Origin: Candidatus Gastranaerophilales bacterium
Lineage (GTDB): Bacteria > Cyanobacteriota > Vampirovibrionia > Gastranaerophilales > Gastranaerophilaceae
NCBI GenBank assembly: GCA_944326515.1
Contig: CALVEI010000001.1
Location: forward strand, 1-64,000
Direction of reading: 5' to 3'
DNA: 64,000 nt
The position numbers were made by a program, and so were the translations under genes. This document shows, in pieces, positions 9,368-19,562 of the stretch (positions are counted from its first letter, which is position 1; each line of letters begins with the position of its first letter). The notes below the pieces were generated by a model, which saw nothing but the letters and a program-made list of their open reading frames with translations, did no database searches and was not told where the DNA came from.

Positions 9368-11677
9368 TTAATCAATATCTATCGGCGAGCGATTTATTGC
9401 ATCTATTGCTGCACGTGCATTTTGAACAAGCTCATCAGAAACATTAGGTATAATTGTGAGTTGTCTTAAAACATCAATTGTACGTTTAAAACATCTTACA
9501 ACATCACCTTCTCCTGAAGGAACTTGTTCAATAAGTTCTTCCCATTCTCCACCATTTACCCAATACTCAATCAATGGTGAATAATAAGAATTTATATACA
9601 TTTCAGTTTCTATATCACAATCACGTTGGATTATAGTTACACGTCTTCTGATATCTTTAATTTTGTTAAGAGCCTTTCTTGTACCTTTGCTTATAGGTAT
9701 TTCAGGATAAACATCAGCTCTCAAATCTTCAGTTGTAATTGCACAAATAACAGAGGCAAGCTCGTCAACTTTTAAGGTGTCTAAAACGCCGCTAAAAATA
9801 ATTTCAGCAAGGAACAGCTCATTTTCTGCCCTAATTGCGCCAATCGTAAGCCCTTTTTCGTTAGGATAATTGTTTTCTAAATATCCCATTTTTTCAAGTG
9901 CATAAGTATGATTTAAAAACTTTCTCCAATAGATATCTTTTTCGTACTCTATTGTTTTTTCAAGTTTCATTGCACGTTTTTGAAAACGATCTAAAAGTTC
10001 TGTTTCTTTCATATGCTTGCGATAAAGTTTGCAAGTATCGCATTGATATGTTTGTACTTTGTGCAAAAGTTCTTTTGTTTTTGCTTCGAAATCCTGACAG
10101 TATTGAACATTTTCAGGGTTCTTTTTATTCATCTGTTTGCGTAAAACTTTAGAGGTTTTTCTTTGTTCCACATAAATATTGCGTAATTTGTTGTACTCAA
10201 ACATATCTTTTGAAGTACGTTTAAACGGACATTTAAAAGATTTAAAACCTTCAATTACATTGTTTAATTCTTCCTGTTGTTTCATCAAAGGTGTAAGCCT
10301 TGTTGTAGAAGAATAGTAGCCAAAACTTTTTAAAATAAGCTCTTTAGCTTCGTCAAGCGTAAACCTTTGCAAAAGGTTAACAACCATTGAATATGTCGGA
10401 GAAAAACGACTTTCCAAAGGATTTGCATCACTTGTCACAAGTTCTGCTACTTCTTCAGGAGATTGAAAAGCTGTACCAATGATTGTTACATAACCGATTT
10501 CATCCATACCTCGACGGCCCGCACGACCTGACATTTGCAAAAACTCGCTTGGAGTAAGCATTCTGTGACCAGAATCCGTACGTTTTGAAACAGCACTGAT
10601 AACTGTAGAACGAGCAGGCATGTTTATACCAGCAGCAAGTGTTTCTGTTGCAAAAACAACTTTTATCAAACCTTTTTGAAATAATTTTTCAACAAGAACT
10701 TTCCAAGCTGGTAAAAGCCCTGCATGGTGTGAAGCTACACCACATAGAATATATTCAAGATGTTTGTTGTTATACAAATACGGATTTTCTGCAATATATT
10801 CATCAACAATTTTTTTAATTTCTTTTTGTTCTTCAGGTGTTGTCAAACATAATCCTGCACATTTTTCCATTTGTTCATCACATTTTTTTCTGGAAAAAGT
10901 GAAATAAATTGCAGGCAGCATATTTTTCTTGTGTAAAATTGAAACAACATCTTTAGCAACTTGACGTTGCGGCATTTTACCGCCTCGTTTGCCAAAATAT
11001 TTCGCTTTTGATTCTGGTTTAATTTTTTTATTTAATCTTCCTTCCGGCGTCAACAAAGGCAAAATATCATTAGGTTTTGAAGAATCATAATAATAATATC
11101 TTAACGGTACAGGCCTAAAATCTGTATAAACAAGTTCTGTTCTTGAATGGACAGTATTAATCCAATCTGTAAGCTGTTGAGAGTTAGCAACAGTAGCAGA
11201 AAGTGCAATAATTTGGACGTTTGTCGGACAATATATTATACTTTCTTCCCAAACCGTACCTCTTTGTTCATCGTTCATGTAATGAACTTCATCAAGCACT
11301 ACAAATCTAACATCTTTTAAATTGTCTGAAACAGAACCAAAGTTTGTACCGTAAAGCATATTTCTAAAAACTTCAGTAGTCATAACGACAATCTGAGCTT
11401 CACGATTTATAGAAGTATCGCCTGTTAACAACCCAACCTTATCTGCACCGTACTTTTCCGAAAAATCATTATATTTTTGGTTAGAAAGAGCTTTCAAAGG
11501 AGTTGTATAAAAAATTCGATGATTTTCATTCAAAGCCTTGTGTATAGCCATTTGCGCAATACAGGTTTTTCCTGCTCCGGTCGGCGCACATACTACCACA
11601 CTTTTACCATTGTTGATATGGAATAGCGCTTCTTCTTGAAAATCATCGAGTTTAAAATCAAATTTGTATTCAGGCAT
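9368..11677 (-). CDS. Ski2/Mtr4-like DEAD/DEAH helicase with DSHCT domain
   Basis: A superfamily 2 RNA helicase of 769 residues. Walker A is APTGAGKT (31-38), Walker B is LDEVH near residue 128, motif III is LSATVAN, and motif VI reads QMSGRAGRRGMDEIG. A C-terminal DSHCT region (ELASVICAITTEDLR onward) is typical of Ski2/Mtr4 enzymes, which in bacteria are common in cyanobacteria and actinobacteria. It also has CDTCKLYRKH, a possible metal site, in the insert. These proteins unwind structured RNA in turnover or maturation; the exact role here is inferred. It appears to be a single gene with its own start after a 59 bp gap. Confidence 0.87.
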   Translation of the reverse strand: MPEYKFDFKLDDFQEEALFHINNGKSVVVCAPTGAGKTCIAQMAIHKALNENHRIFYTTPLKALSNQKYNDFSEKYGADKVGLLTGDTSINREAQIVVMTTEVFRNMLYGTNFGSVSDNLKDVRFVVLDEVHYMNDEQRGTVWEESIIYCPTNVQIIALSATVANSQQLTDWINTVHSRTELVYTDFRPVPLRYYYYDSSKPNDILPLLTPEGRLNKKIKPESKAKYFGKRGGKMPQRQVAKDVVSILHKKNMLPAIYFTFSRKKCDEQMEKCAGLCLTTPEEQKEIKKIVDEYIAENPYLYNNKHLEYILCGVASHHAGLLPAWKVLVEKLFQKGLIKVVFATETLAAGINMPARSTVISAVSKRTDSGHRMLTPSEFLQMSGRAGRRGMDEIGYVTIIGTAFQSPEEVAELVTSDANPLESRFSPTYSMVVNLLQRFTLDEAKELILKSFGYYSSTTRLTPLMKQQEELNNVIEGFKSFKCPFKRTSKDMFEYNKLRNIYVEQRKTSKVLRKQMNKKNPENVQYCQDFEAKTKELLHKVQTYQCDTCKLYRKHMKETELLDRFQKRAMKLEKTIEYEKDIYWRKFLNHTYALEKMGYLENNYPNEKGLTIGAIRAENELFLAEIIFSGVLDTLKVDELASVICAITTEDLRADVYPEIPISKGTRKALNKIKDIRRRVTIIQRDCDIETEMYINSYYSPLIEYWVNGGEWEELIEQVPSGEGDVVRCFKRTIDVLRQLTIIPNVSDELVQNARAAIDAINRSPIDID

Positions 11678-11736
11678 TTATTTTCCAACTATTATCTGTC
11701 TATATATATAATGCCACAAAACGTGATACTTTAAAC

Positions 11737-12216
11737 CTATTTTTTTGAATTAACTTCCTTAGATAATTTTTCCATATTAGAAACTATTTCGTTCAATTCA
11801 TCATATTCAGCTTTACACGAAGTAGTTATCTCTTTATCTAGTCCGTTTTTCAAATTTACTATTTCTTTTGTTGTTGAAGAAACTAATCCAGCATCTTTAC
11901 TGTTTGCAGCATTAGCAAATATAAGTTCCAATGTCAATTTTAAATTTGACAACGCTTGACACTTATCAACAGAAGTATCTTGCCCCTTTACAACAGCAAG
12001 ACAACTATCCTTAACCGCATGAATCTTGGCCATTTCTGGACCATCTACATCATAAGCTACATTATCTAATATTTCATACATAGGAACATATTTAGAGTTT
12101 TCAAAATTGATACAACCCTTTGGATTTTGTTCACTTCCCCAATATATTGCAAAGCCTAAAACTGCAATTAGTGCAATAATTATTACGGTAACAACCGCTA
12201 TAGCTACTTTTTTCAT
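11737..12216 (-). CDS. Small membrane-anchored protein, function unknown
   Basis: About 159 residues. The ATG at 12216 is chosen because AAAGGAG lies just upstream; an extended frame from 12279 would run through the promoter region. The first 28 residues form a membrane anchor or uncleaved signal (KKVAIAVVTVIIIALIAVLGFAIYW), followed by a soluble helical domain with four cysteines, probably outside the cytoplasm. No family is recognised. It is divergent from secA, with about 170 bp between their starts. Confidence 0.65.
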   Translation of the reverse strand: MKKVAIAVVTVIIIALIAVLGFAIYWGSEQNPKGCINFENSKYVPMYEILDNVAYDVDGPEMAKIHAVKDSCLAVVKGQDTSVDKCQALSNLKLTLELIFANAANSKDAGLVSSTTKEIVNLKNGLDKEITTSCKAEYDELNEIVSNMEKLSKEVNSKK

Positions 12217-12390
12217 AAAAACTCCTTTTTTATCGGTTATATTATGAATGATTATAAGTATTTTAGTATTAGTTGTCAATTTAAAATAGTCTGGCTGTCT
12301 TAATCCTAAAAATTAAGTTAATTATGTTCAAAATTCTTTGTGCGTGGTAAAATTGGAGTATATATTTGAGACTTGAGGAATTTTTATATA

Positions 12391-15195
12391 ATGATAGATT
12401 TACTTTTAAAACTTTTAGGGGATCCTAACCAAAAAAAAGTTAAAAAAATGATGCCAATTGTTGAACACATCAACAAACTTGAACCTGAAATGGAGAAGCT
12501 GTCTGACGAAGAACTCAGAGCAAAAACAGAAGAATTTAAAGAACATTTAAAAAACAGAGAATACTCATCCGATTTCAAAAAAGACAGAGAACTTGAAAAA
12601 AAAGCACTCGATGAAATTCTTCCTGAAGCTTTTGCCGTTGTGAGAGAAGCAGGCAAACGTGTTTTAAATATGCGCCACTTTGATGTACAGCTAATTGGTG
12701 GTATCTTTTTACACAACGGCCACATTGCAGAAATGAGAACCGGTGAAGGTAAAACTCTTGTAGCAACATTACCTGCATATCTTAACGCCCTTACAGGTAA
12801 AGGTGTCCATGTTATTACGGTTAACGACTACCTTGCAAAACGTGACAGCGAATGGATGGGTAAAATATATAAATTCCTCGGATTAACAGTAGGTGTTATT
12901 CTTTCTAACCAAGGAAGAGACCCTAATGAATTTGAAAGAAAAAAAGCAGCATACGCTTGCGATATCACATACGGAACAAATAACGAATTTGGTTTTGACT
13001 ACCTTAGAGACAATATGGCTGGCAGTATGGATATGCTTGTTCAGCGTCCTTATAACTACGCTATCATCGATGAAGTTGACTCTATCTTAATCGATGAAGC
13101 AAGAACTCCACTAATTATTTCTGGACGATTGGAACAATCTGCTCAACTTTATCAAACAATGTCAAAAGTAGCACCTCAACTAACAAAAGATACTGATTAT
13201 GAAGTTGACGAAAAGAATAAAAACGTTATTCTTTCTGAAGAAGGTATTGATAAAGCAGAAAAATTGCTTGGCATAGAAGACTTATTTGATGTTCATACAC
13301 AATATGCTCATCACCTTTTGCAAGCGTTAAAAGCTAAAGAACTTTACCAAAAAGATACAGACTATGTAATCAAAAACGGCGAAGTTGTTATTGTAGACGA
13401 ATTTACAGGTCGTTTGATGGAAGGCAGACGTTGGTCTGACGGACTCCACCAAGCAGTAGAAGCTAAAGAAGGAGTACAAATCCAAGACGAAACTCAAACT
13501 CTTGCAAGTATTACCTTCCAAAATTTATTCAGATTATATCCAAAACTCTCTGGTATGACAGGGACTGCAATGACAGAAGAAGCAGAATTCGGAAAGATTT
13601 ACAACCTTGAAGTAACAACTATTCCGACAAACAAACCTGATATTAGAGTCAACTTGCCTGACGTAGTTTATAAATCTCAAAAACAAAAATACATAGCAGT
13701 TGTTGAAGAAATCATTAAAATGCACAAAGAAGGCAGACCTGTTTTGGTTGGTACAATCAGTATCGACAAATCAGAATATCTTTCTTCTTTACTCAAAGCA
13801 AGAAAAATCCCACACAACGTATTGAACGCAAAACATCACGAAAAAGAAGCTTACATCATTGCTCAAGCAGGTCGTTACGGCGCCGTAACAATAGCAACAA
13901 ACATGGCCGGTCGTGGTACTGATATTCTGCTAGGTGGTAACCCTGAATATCTTGCAAAAGAAGAACTCGACAAAAAAGGCATAACAATAGACCACCCTGA
14001 CTACGAAATTCTTAGAGACGAAGCTCTAAAAGCAGCAAAAGCAATCACTGAAGAAGAACACGACAAGGTAGTAAAAGCTGGCGGTTTACACGTTATTGGT
14101 ACAGAAAGACACGAATCAAGACGTATTGACAACCAGCTAAGAGGTCGTGCAGCAAGACAAGGTGACCCCGGTTCTACAAGATTCTTCTTATCTTTAGAAG
14201 ATGACTTGATGAGAATATTTGGTGGTCAGCACATAATCAACCTTATGAACACACTTAACGTTGAAGAAGATATGGCTATTGAATCAGGTCTTATCACAAG
14301 ACAGATAGAAGCTTCTCAACGCAAAGTTGAAGTTTATCATTTTGATATAAGAAAAAGCGTCCTTGAATACGATGATGTTATGAATATTCAAAGAGAAAAA
14401 TTCTATCAACAAAGACGCCGCGTATTAAAAGGCGAAGACCTTACACCGGATATTTATTACATGATTGAATGTGAAATGGATAGAATCATTAAAAGCTACA
14501 TTTCACCGGGGCAAAACCCTCAAGAATATATTTACGAAGATATGCTTGGAATGGTAAAAGAAGTTCACTCTCTTGTACCTCAGCTTGATTATCTTGAAGT
14601 AAAAGATTTTCAAGGTTTAAGCTACGAATCAATCTTTGAAAAATTAAAAAAACTTGCTGTTGATGCATATAGAGAACACGAAGAAGAAACTATAAGATTC
14701 TATAACGATATACAAGCTCAATATGAAGCAGTTTTTGCACCTGAAGAACCATTTGCACATGACAATGTTATGCGCCACATAGAAAAAGACATTCTTTTAC
14801 GTGTTGTTGACAACAAATGGATTGATCACTTACACAACATTGATATGCTCCGTGATGGCATAGGTTTAAGAGCTTACGGACAAAAAGACCCTCTTATTGA
14901 ATACAAAAGAGAAGCCTATGACTTGTTCAACAATATGATGTACGAAATCCAGTCTGAAACAGTAAAATACCTGTTTAGAACAAGATTCGGAGTACAAATT
15001 GTTCAAAGAAGAGATGATGATGTTATCCAAACACAACTTGCACAAGCTGCTCAAAGCTTTCAGGCACCATCAGAAGAAGATGAGCAATCTATGATGAATT
15101 CGCCGATACATAACGGACAAAAAGTAGGAAGAAATGATCCTTGTCCTTGCGGCAGCGGAAAAAAATATAAAAATTGCTGCGGCAAAGAAGAATAA
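12391..15195 (+). CDS. secA: SecA preprotein translocase ATPase
   Basis: The motor of Sec export, 934 residues from the ATG at 12391 (GAGGA about 11 bases upstream; an in-frame TTG at 12373 is part of that Shine-Dalgarno region). Walker A MRTGEGKT is at residues 115-122; Walker B is [17 protein letters not shown]. The preprotein cross-linking domain, helicase motifs ([22 protein letters not shown]) and scaffold/wing domains follow in order. The C-terminus ends in the zinc-binding [13 protein letters not shown] motif that contacts SecB or ribosomes. It is full length and a single copy is visible. It ends at a bidirectional terminator shared with dnaE. Confidence 0.98.
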   Translation: MIDLLLKLLGDPNQKKVKKMMPIVEHINKLEPEMEKLSDEELRAKTEEFKEHLKNREYSSDFKKDRELEKKALDEILPEAFAVVREAGKRVLNMRHFDVQLIGGIFLHNGHIAEMRTGEGKTLVATLPAYLNALTGKGVHVITVNDYLAKRDSEWMGKIYKFLGLTVGVILSNQGRDPNEFERKKAAYACDITYGTNNEFGFDYLRDNMAGSMDMLVQRPYNYAIIDEVDSILIDEARTPLIISGRLEQSAQLYQTMSKVAPQLTKDTDYEVDEKNKNVILSEEGIDKAEKLLGIEDLFDVHTQYAHHLLQALKAKELYQKDTDYVIKNGEVVIVDEFTGRLMEGRRWSDGLHQAVEAKEGVQIQDETQTLASITFQNLFRLYPKLSGMTGTAMTEEAEFGKIYNLEVTTIPTNKPDIRVNLPDVVYKSQKQKYIAVVEEIIKMHKEGRPVLVGTISIDKSEYLSSLLKARKIPHNVLNAKHHEKEAYIIAQAGRYGAVTIATNMAGRGTDILLGGNPEYLAKEELDKKGITIDHPDYEILRDEALKAAKAITEEEHDKVVKAGGLHVIGTERHESRRIDNQLRGRAARQGDPGSTRFFLSLEDDLMRIFGGQHIINLMNTLNVEEDMAIESGLITRQIEASQRKVEVYHFDIRKSVLEYDDVMNIQREKFYQQRRRVLKGEDLTPDIYYMIECEMDRIIKSYISPGQNPQEYIYEDMLGMVKEVHSLVPQLDYLEVKDFQGLSYESIFEKLKKLAVDAYREHEEETIRFYNDIQAQYEAVFAPEEPFAHDNVMRHIEKDILLRVVDNKWIDHLHNIDMLRDGIGLRAYGQKDPLIEYKREAYDLFNNMMYEIQSETVKYLFRTRFGVQIVQRRDDDVIQTQLAQAAQSFQAPSEEDEQSMMNSPIHNGQKVGRNDPCPCGSGKKYKNCCGKEE

Positions 15196-15213
15196 AATAA
15201 ACTAACATAATTT

Positions 15214-15249
15214 AAAAAAAGACAAGTACAAAAATACTTGTCTTTTTTT
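15214..15249. terminator. Bidirectional terminator between secA and dnaE
   Basis: AAAAAAAGACAAGTA and TACTTGTCTTTTTTT form a 15-bp stem over a 6-base loop, giving a U-tract on both strands. It lies between the convergent ends of secA and dnaE. Confidence 0.92.
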
Positions 15250-15255
15250 GTTAAG

Positions 15256-18200
15256 TTATTCATCCAAAGATTTTACCGAAATACTTACTCTGTTTGCAAA
15301 ATTGTTGTTAATAGCGTGTATAAGTTCGTTAGAAGATTCTACCCAAAAATGAGAATCGCTTAATATCCTTGCATTGCTGCCGTCAGGCTCTTTAAGACTC
15401 AGAACAAGAGGATCTCCACCTTTAAAACGAGCAAGTACATCCTTTACTGCAACTAAATCTTCAAACTTCATTTCATCTAAAAGTGACAAAGTAACAATAT
15501 TGCTATTTTCAATAGCTTTTACGGAATCAACAATTATATTGTATTGGTCTTCATCTTTTTTCTGAATTTTACCTGACAGAATAACTTTCTTTTCGTTTTC
15601 GATAAAAGAATTGTAATCAATCAAAGTCTTATGGAAAGCAACAAACTCTACCTTACCTGTTAAATCTTCAATAATACCTGCTTTTAAAAACTTTGTAGGG
15701 TCTTTTTTAGTAGGAATTTGTCTTACCTGTGTCAATAAACCGCACACAGTAACAGGCTTATCGTTAGGCATATCCTTTAACTCAGCAATATTGTGAGTTG
15801 TTAAAAACGGCAGCTTATCAACGATGCTTGAAAGCGGGTGGCTTGTAACGTAAAAGCCTAAGTACTCTTTTTCAAAAGCTTGAATCTGTTTGTCATCAAA
15901 CTCATCTTCACTGCCTGTTAATGTATATGTATCAAGCTCAACACCGGTACTTGTCGTCAAACCTGCAAATAAACTTGCTTGTCCAAGCATTTTAGCTTCA
16001 CTTTGTCTTTTTGCAGAAGCCATCAACGGTTCTAGGTTTTCTATAAGCTGTTTTCTGCTTTTTTCAATGTTTGCAAAAGCACCGGATTTAATCAAACTTT
16101 CCAAAGTCCTTGTATTAAGTGCTTTGGTATCAATTCTTGTACAAAAATCGTACAAAGATTTGAACTCACCGTCTTGAGTTTCTCTTTCTTTTTCAATAAG
16201 TTCAATTACACCTTCACCCACGTTTTTAATAGATGCAAGCCCAAAGCGAATGTTGTTTCCGTCTGGAGTAAACTTCGCATTAGACTTATTAATATCAGGC
16301 GCAAGAACCTTAATCCCCATTTTTTGACATTCTGCAATGTAAAGCTGAGTTTTTTCCTGATCACTTGAAACACTTGATAACAAAGCAGACATATACTCAA
16401 CAGGATAATGAGCTTTTAAATACGCTGTTTGATAAGACACAAAAGCATAAGCAGCAGAGTGGCTTCGGTTAAAACAGTATGCCGCGAATTTTTCAATCTG
16501 TTCAAAAAGTTCATTAGCTCCTTTTTCTGTCATACCATGGGCAGCAGAACGTTCGACAAACAAACCTTTTTGTTCAGCCATTTTTTCAATCTGTTTTTTA
16601 CCCATCATACGACGTACGTTATCCGCTTGACCGAGGGAATAATCAGCCAAAGTTTGGAATATCTGCATGATTTGCTCTTGATAAACAATTGTACCGTACG
16701 TGTCTTTCAAGATAGGCTCAAGTAACGGGTGAGCATATTCAATTTTTTGACGACCGTGTTTACGTTCAACGAAATCCTGAACCATCCCAGAACCCAATGG
16801 CCCCGGACGAAACAAGGCAACCAAAGCGCCTAAATCTTCAAATACAGAAGGTTTTAAGTCTTTAACAAGCTTTTTCATACCAGAAGATTCAAGCTGGAAT
16901 ACACCGTCTGTATCACCTCTTTGCAAAAGCTCAAAAGTCAGCTCATCATCAAGCGGAATGTTATTAATTTCAAGCCATTCGCCTGTCTTTTTTTCAATCA
17001 TCTTTAAGGCGTTATGAATAATGGTCAGGTTTCGCAAGCCCAAAAAGTCCATTTTCAACAGACCGATGTGCTCATCTTCAATCATCGTATATTCTGTTAC
17101 GATAATTCCTTCTTTTGAAGGTTCAACAGGCACAACATCTGACAATGGCATCTTAGAAATAATAACCCCTGCAGCGTGCATACCTGTATTGTTTTTTAGC
17201 CCTTCTATCGCTTTTGCCATATCAACAAGCTTTTTGACAGTAGGGTCAGAATCATAAAGCTTTTTAAGCTCCATACCATCTTTTAGGGCATCATCAATTT
17301 TTATTTTAGGTTCGGCAGGAATCAACTGCGCCCATTGGTTGCTTTGTGCAAAAGGAATATCATAAACACGAGCAACCGATTTCATAGCGTTTCTTGCAGC
17401 AAGAGTACCAAAAGTTACAATCTGACAAACCTTATCTGCCCCGTACTTTTTGGTAACATAATCAATTACCTCACCACGGCGTTCTACACAAAAGTCAACG
17501 TCGACATCGGGCATACTAACACGTTCTGGGTTTAAAAATCTTTCGAACAACAGATTATGCTTAATAGGGTCTAAGTCCGTAATTTCAAGAACATAAGAAA
17601 CTAAACTACCTGCGGCAGAACCACGACCAGGGCCTACTGGTATATCGTTTCTTTTTGCATATTGAATAAAGTCAGATACAATCAAGAAGTACTCGGCAAA
17701 ACCCATTTTATTAATTACACCGAGCTCGTATTCCAAACGCTCTTTTAACTCTGGGGTTAAACCACCATATCTTTTTTTAATGCCTTGCATACACATGTAA
17801 TCAAGATAAGATTCTGATGTGTAATTTGGAGGAATCTCAAAATACGGAATGTGATATTTTCCCATTTCGATTATCAAATGACACTTGTCAGCAATTTCTA
17901 CCGTATTTTTGATACATTCATCAAACATATCAGCTTCCATCCAACGGAAGGAATCTCTTAATTGCTCAGGAGTTTTAACATAAAATTCGTCATTTGGAAA
18001 ACGGAATCTGTCATTGCTTTCTTTAAGTGCGTTTGTTTGAATACAAAGCAAAGTATCGTGCCAGTCTGCATCTTCTTTTCTTAAATAATGGCTATCATTT
18101 GTAATAACCATTTTTATATCTAATTCTTTTGCAAGTTCTATTAACCCCGGATTAGACATTTTTTGTTTTTCAAGCCCGTGGTCTTGAAGTTCTATATAAT

Positions 18201-18702
18201 AATCCTCGCCAAACAGACCTTTATAGAACTTTGCTGCTTCGTAAGATTTTTCTTTTTCACCTTGAATAAAACCTTGAGCAACTTCACCTTGAACACAAGC
18301 AGAAAGACAAATCAAACCTTCATGATACTGCTCGATTAACTCATGGTTAATTCTTGGCTTATAATACATCCCCTGACATTTTGCTATAGAAACAAGTTTT
18401 ACAAGGTTTTTATAACCGGTTTGGTCTTTAGCAATCAAAACAAGGTGGTAGGGATGAGTTTTTGCAGGATTTTTTTCTGTAATATCACCGTCATAAACAT
18501 AAAACTCACAGCCAATAAGTGGCTTTACGCCCATTTCTTTAGCTGTTTCGTACATTTGAATAGCACCGTACATATTGCCGTGGTCAGTAATTGCAACAGC
18601 AGGCATATCATTTTCTTTGGCAAATTTGCACAACTCTTTAATTCTGATTGCGCCGTCTAAAAGGCTGTTTTCAGTGTGTAAGTGTAACGGTACGTATTGC
18701 AT
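15256..18702 (-). CDS. dnaE: DNA polymerase III alpha subunit
   Basis: The replicative polymerase, about 1148 residues, without an intein or split. It begins with a PHP domain (HLHTENS, then DHGNMYG). The polymerase core contains GRGSAAGS and the catalytic PDVDVDF motif at about residue 400. The helix-hairpin-helix and OB-fold (VTVCGLLTQVRQIPTKKD) regions follow, with the tau-binding C-terminal part. The ATG at 18702 is preferred over frames from 18714 (TTG) and 18708 (ATG) because GGGGATGGA lies directly upstream and the start then aligns with usual DnaE proteins. smpB follows upstream on the same strand with an 82 bp gap. Confidence 0.96.
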   Translation of the reverse strand: MQYVPLHLHTENSLLDGAIRIKELCKFAKENDMPAVAITDHGNMYGAIQMYETAKEMGVKPLIGCEFYVYDGDITEKNPAKTHPYHLVLIAKDQTGYKNLVKLVSIAKCQGMYYKPRINHELIEQYHEGLICLSACVQGEVAQGFIQGEKEKSYEAAKFYKGLFGEDYYIELQDHGLEKQKMSNPGLIELAKELDIKMVITNDSHYLRKEDADWHDTLLCIQTNALKESNDRFRFPNDEFYVKTPEQLRDSFRWMEADMFDECIKNTVEIADKCHLIIEMGKYHIPYFEIPPNYTSESYLDYMCMQGIKKRYGGLTPELKERLEYELGVINKMGFAEYFLIVSDFIQYAKRNDIPVGPGRGSAAGSLVSYVLEITDLDPIKHNLLFERFLNPERVSMPDVDVDFCVERRGEVIDYVTKKYGADKVCQIVTFGTLAARNAMKSVARVYDIPFAQSNQWAQLIPAEPKIKIDDALKDGMELKKLYDSDPTVKKLVDMAKAIEGLKNNTGMHAAGVIISKMPLSDVVPVEPSKEGIIVTEYTMIEDEHIGLLKMDFLGLRNLTIIHNALKMIEKKTGEWLEINNIPLDDELTFELLQRGDTDGVFQLESSGMKKLVKDLKPSVFEDLGALVALFRPGPLGSGMVQDFVERKHGRQKIEYAHPLLEPILKDTYGTIVYQEQIMQIFQTLADYSLGQADNVRRMMGKKQIEKMAEQKGLFVERSAAHGMTEKGANELFEQIEKFAAYCFNRSHSAAYAFVSYQTAYLKAHYPVEYMSALLSSVSSDQEKTQLYIAECQKMGIKVLAPDINKSNAKFTPDGNNIRFGLASIKNVGEGVIELIEKERETQDGEFKSLYDFCTRIDTKALNTRTLESLIKSGAFANIEKSRKQLIENLEPLMASAKRQSEAKMLGQASLFAGLTTSTGVELDTYTLTGSEDEFDDKQIQAFEKEYLGFYVTSHPLSSIVDKLPFLTTHNIAELKDMPNDKPVTVCGLLTQVRQIPTKKDPTKFLKAGIIEDLTGKVEFVAFHKTLIDYNSFIENEKKVILSGKIQKKDEDQYNIIVDSVKAIENSNIVTLSLLDEMKFEDLVAVKDVLARFKGGDPLVLSLKEPDGSNARILSDSHFWVESSNELIHAINNNFANRVSISVKSLDE

Positions 18703-18784
18703 TTCCATCCCCAATTCTTATGTATATTTAACCATACAAGACCGCTTTTTTCAGCACAATATATAGAAACGTAAACATTAAAAA

Positions 18785-19234
18785 CTATCTGATTTTAATA
18801 TTTCTTGCAATATCTCTATCCATAGCTTTTTTTGCAATAGCCTCTCTTTTGTCGTGAAGCTGTTTACCTTTTGCAAGAGCAATTTCTACTTTTGCCCAAC
18901 CGTTTTCAAGGTAAATATTCAAAGGAACAATTGTATATTGTTCTTTTTTTACCTTGCCTAGCATTTTTAAAATTTCGTTTTTATTTAAAAGAAGTTTTCT
19001 TTTTCTATCAGGGTCAGGATTAAATCTGTTACCTTGTGCGTAAGGATTTATATGGACATTATACAGCCAGACTTCATTATCTTCTATTTTAGCAAAACTG
19101 TCCTTTAAATTAACAGCACCTTGCCTGATTGATTTTATTTCAGTACCGGTTAAAACCATACCTGCATTGTACTTATCTAAAATCAAAAAGTCGTGAAATG
19201 CTTTTTTATTGTTTGCTACTATTTTTTTGCCCAT
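18785..19234 (-). CDS. smpB: SsrA-binding protein SmpB
   Basis: A 149-residue tmRNA-binding protein for trans-translation rescue of stalled ribosomes. The conserved core is visible: KAFHDFLILDKYNAGMVLTGTEIKS, the VWLYNVHINPY strand, then HDKREAIAKKAM, with a basic C-terminal tail (RDIARNIKIR). No Shine-Dalgarno precedes the ATG. Instead TAAAAT at 19241-19246 ends 7 bases before it, so translation may be leaderless. No tmRNA gene was found in the window. Confidence 0.96.
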   Translation of the reverse strand: MGKKIVANNKKAFHDFLILDKYNAGMVLTGTEIKSIRQGAVNLKDSFAKIEDNEVWLYNVHINPYAQGNRFNPDPDRKRKLLLNKNEILKMLGKVKKEQYTIVPLNIYLENGWAKVEIALAKGKQLHDKREAIAKKAMDRDIARNIKIR

Positions 19235-19284
19235 AAAATTATTTTAACATCAAAAGTACTATTTTATATACAGCACATTATTAA

Positions 19285-19557
19285 TCAATCTAAAATCTTA
19301 AAATCTTTTGGCAATTTTTGTTCTACTAATTTAAAAAATTCTGAAGGTTTTAAACCAAATGCCTCTGAAATCATCCATAAAGAACCTATTTTGGGCTCAT
19401 TATTCGCATTTTCGAGTCTGCTTAGTAAAGATTTTTGCATTTCAAATTCATCAGCAAATAGTCTTTGCGACTTTGACAAACTTTTTCTCTGTTCTTTTAT
19501 AACATCTGCTATAGCCTGAACAAGTATTTTTACTCTGTCGAAATTTGTGCGTTGCAT
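19285..19557 (-). CDS. XRE-family helix-turn-helix regulator
   Basis: A 90-residue protein with one Cro/C1-type HTH: LSKSQRLFADEFEMQKSLLSRLENANNEPKIGSLWMISEAFGLKPSEFF. The ATG at 19557 begins 5 bases after the stop of the upstream phosphomutase gene, with no Shine-Dalgarno of its own, so it is probably translationally coupled; a TTG at 19569 would overlap the phosphomutase by 7 bases. Targets are unknown. Coupling to a sugar-nucleotide gene suggests, but does not show, a role in envelope sugar regulation. Confidence 0.8.
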   Translation of the reverse strand: MQRTNFDRVKILVQAIADVIKEQRKSLSKSQRLFADEFEMQKSLLSRLENANNEPKIGSLWMISEAFGLKPSEFFKLVEQKLPKDFKILD

Positions 19558-19562
19558 ACAGT

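Noticed and set aside
12384-12725. Minus-strand frame inside secA
   Set aside because: Lies wholly opposite a clear secA and is low-complexity; typical antisense shadow in AT-rich DNA.
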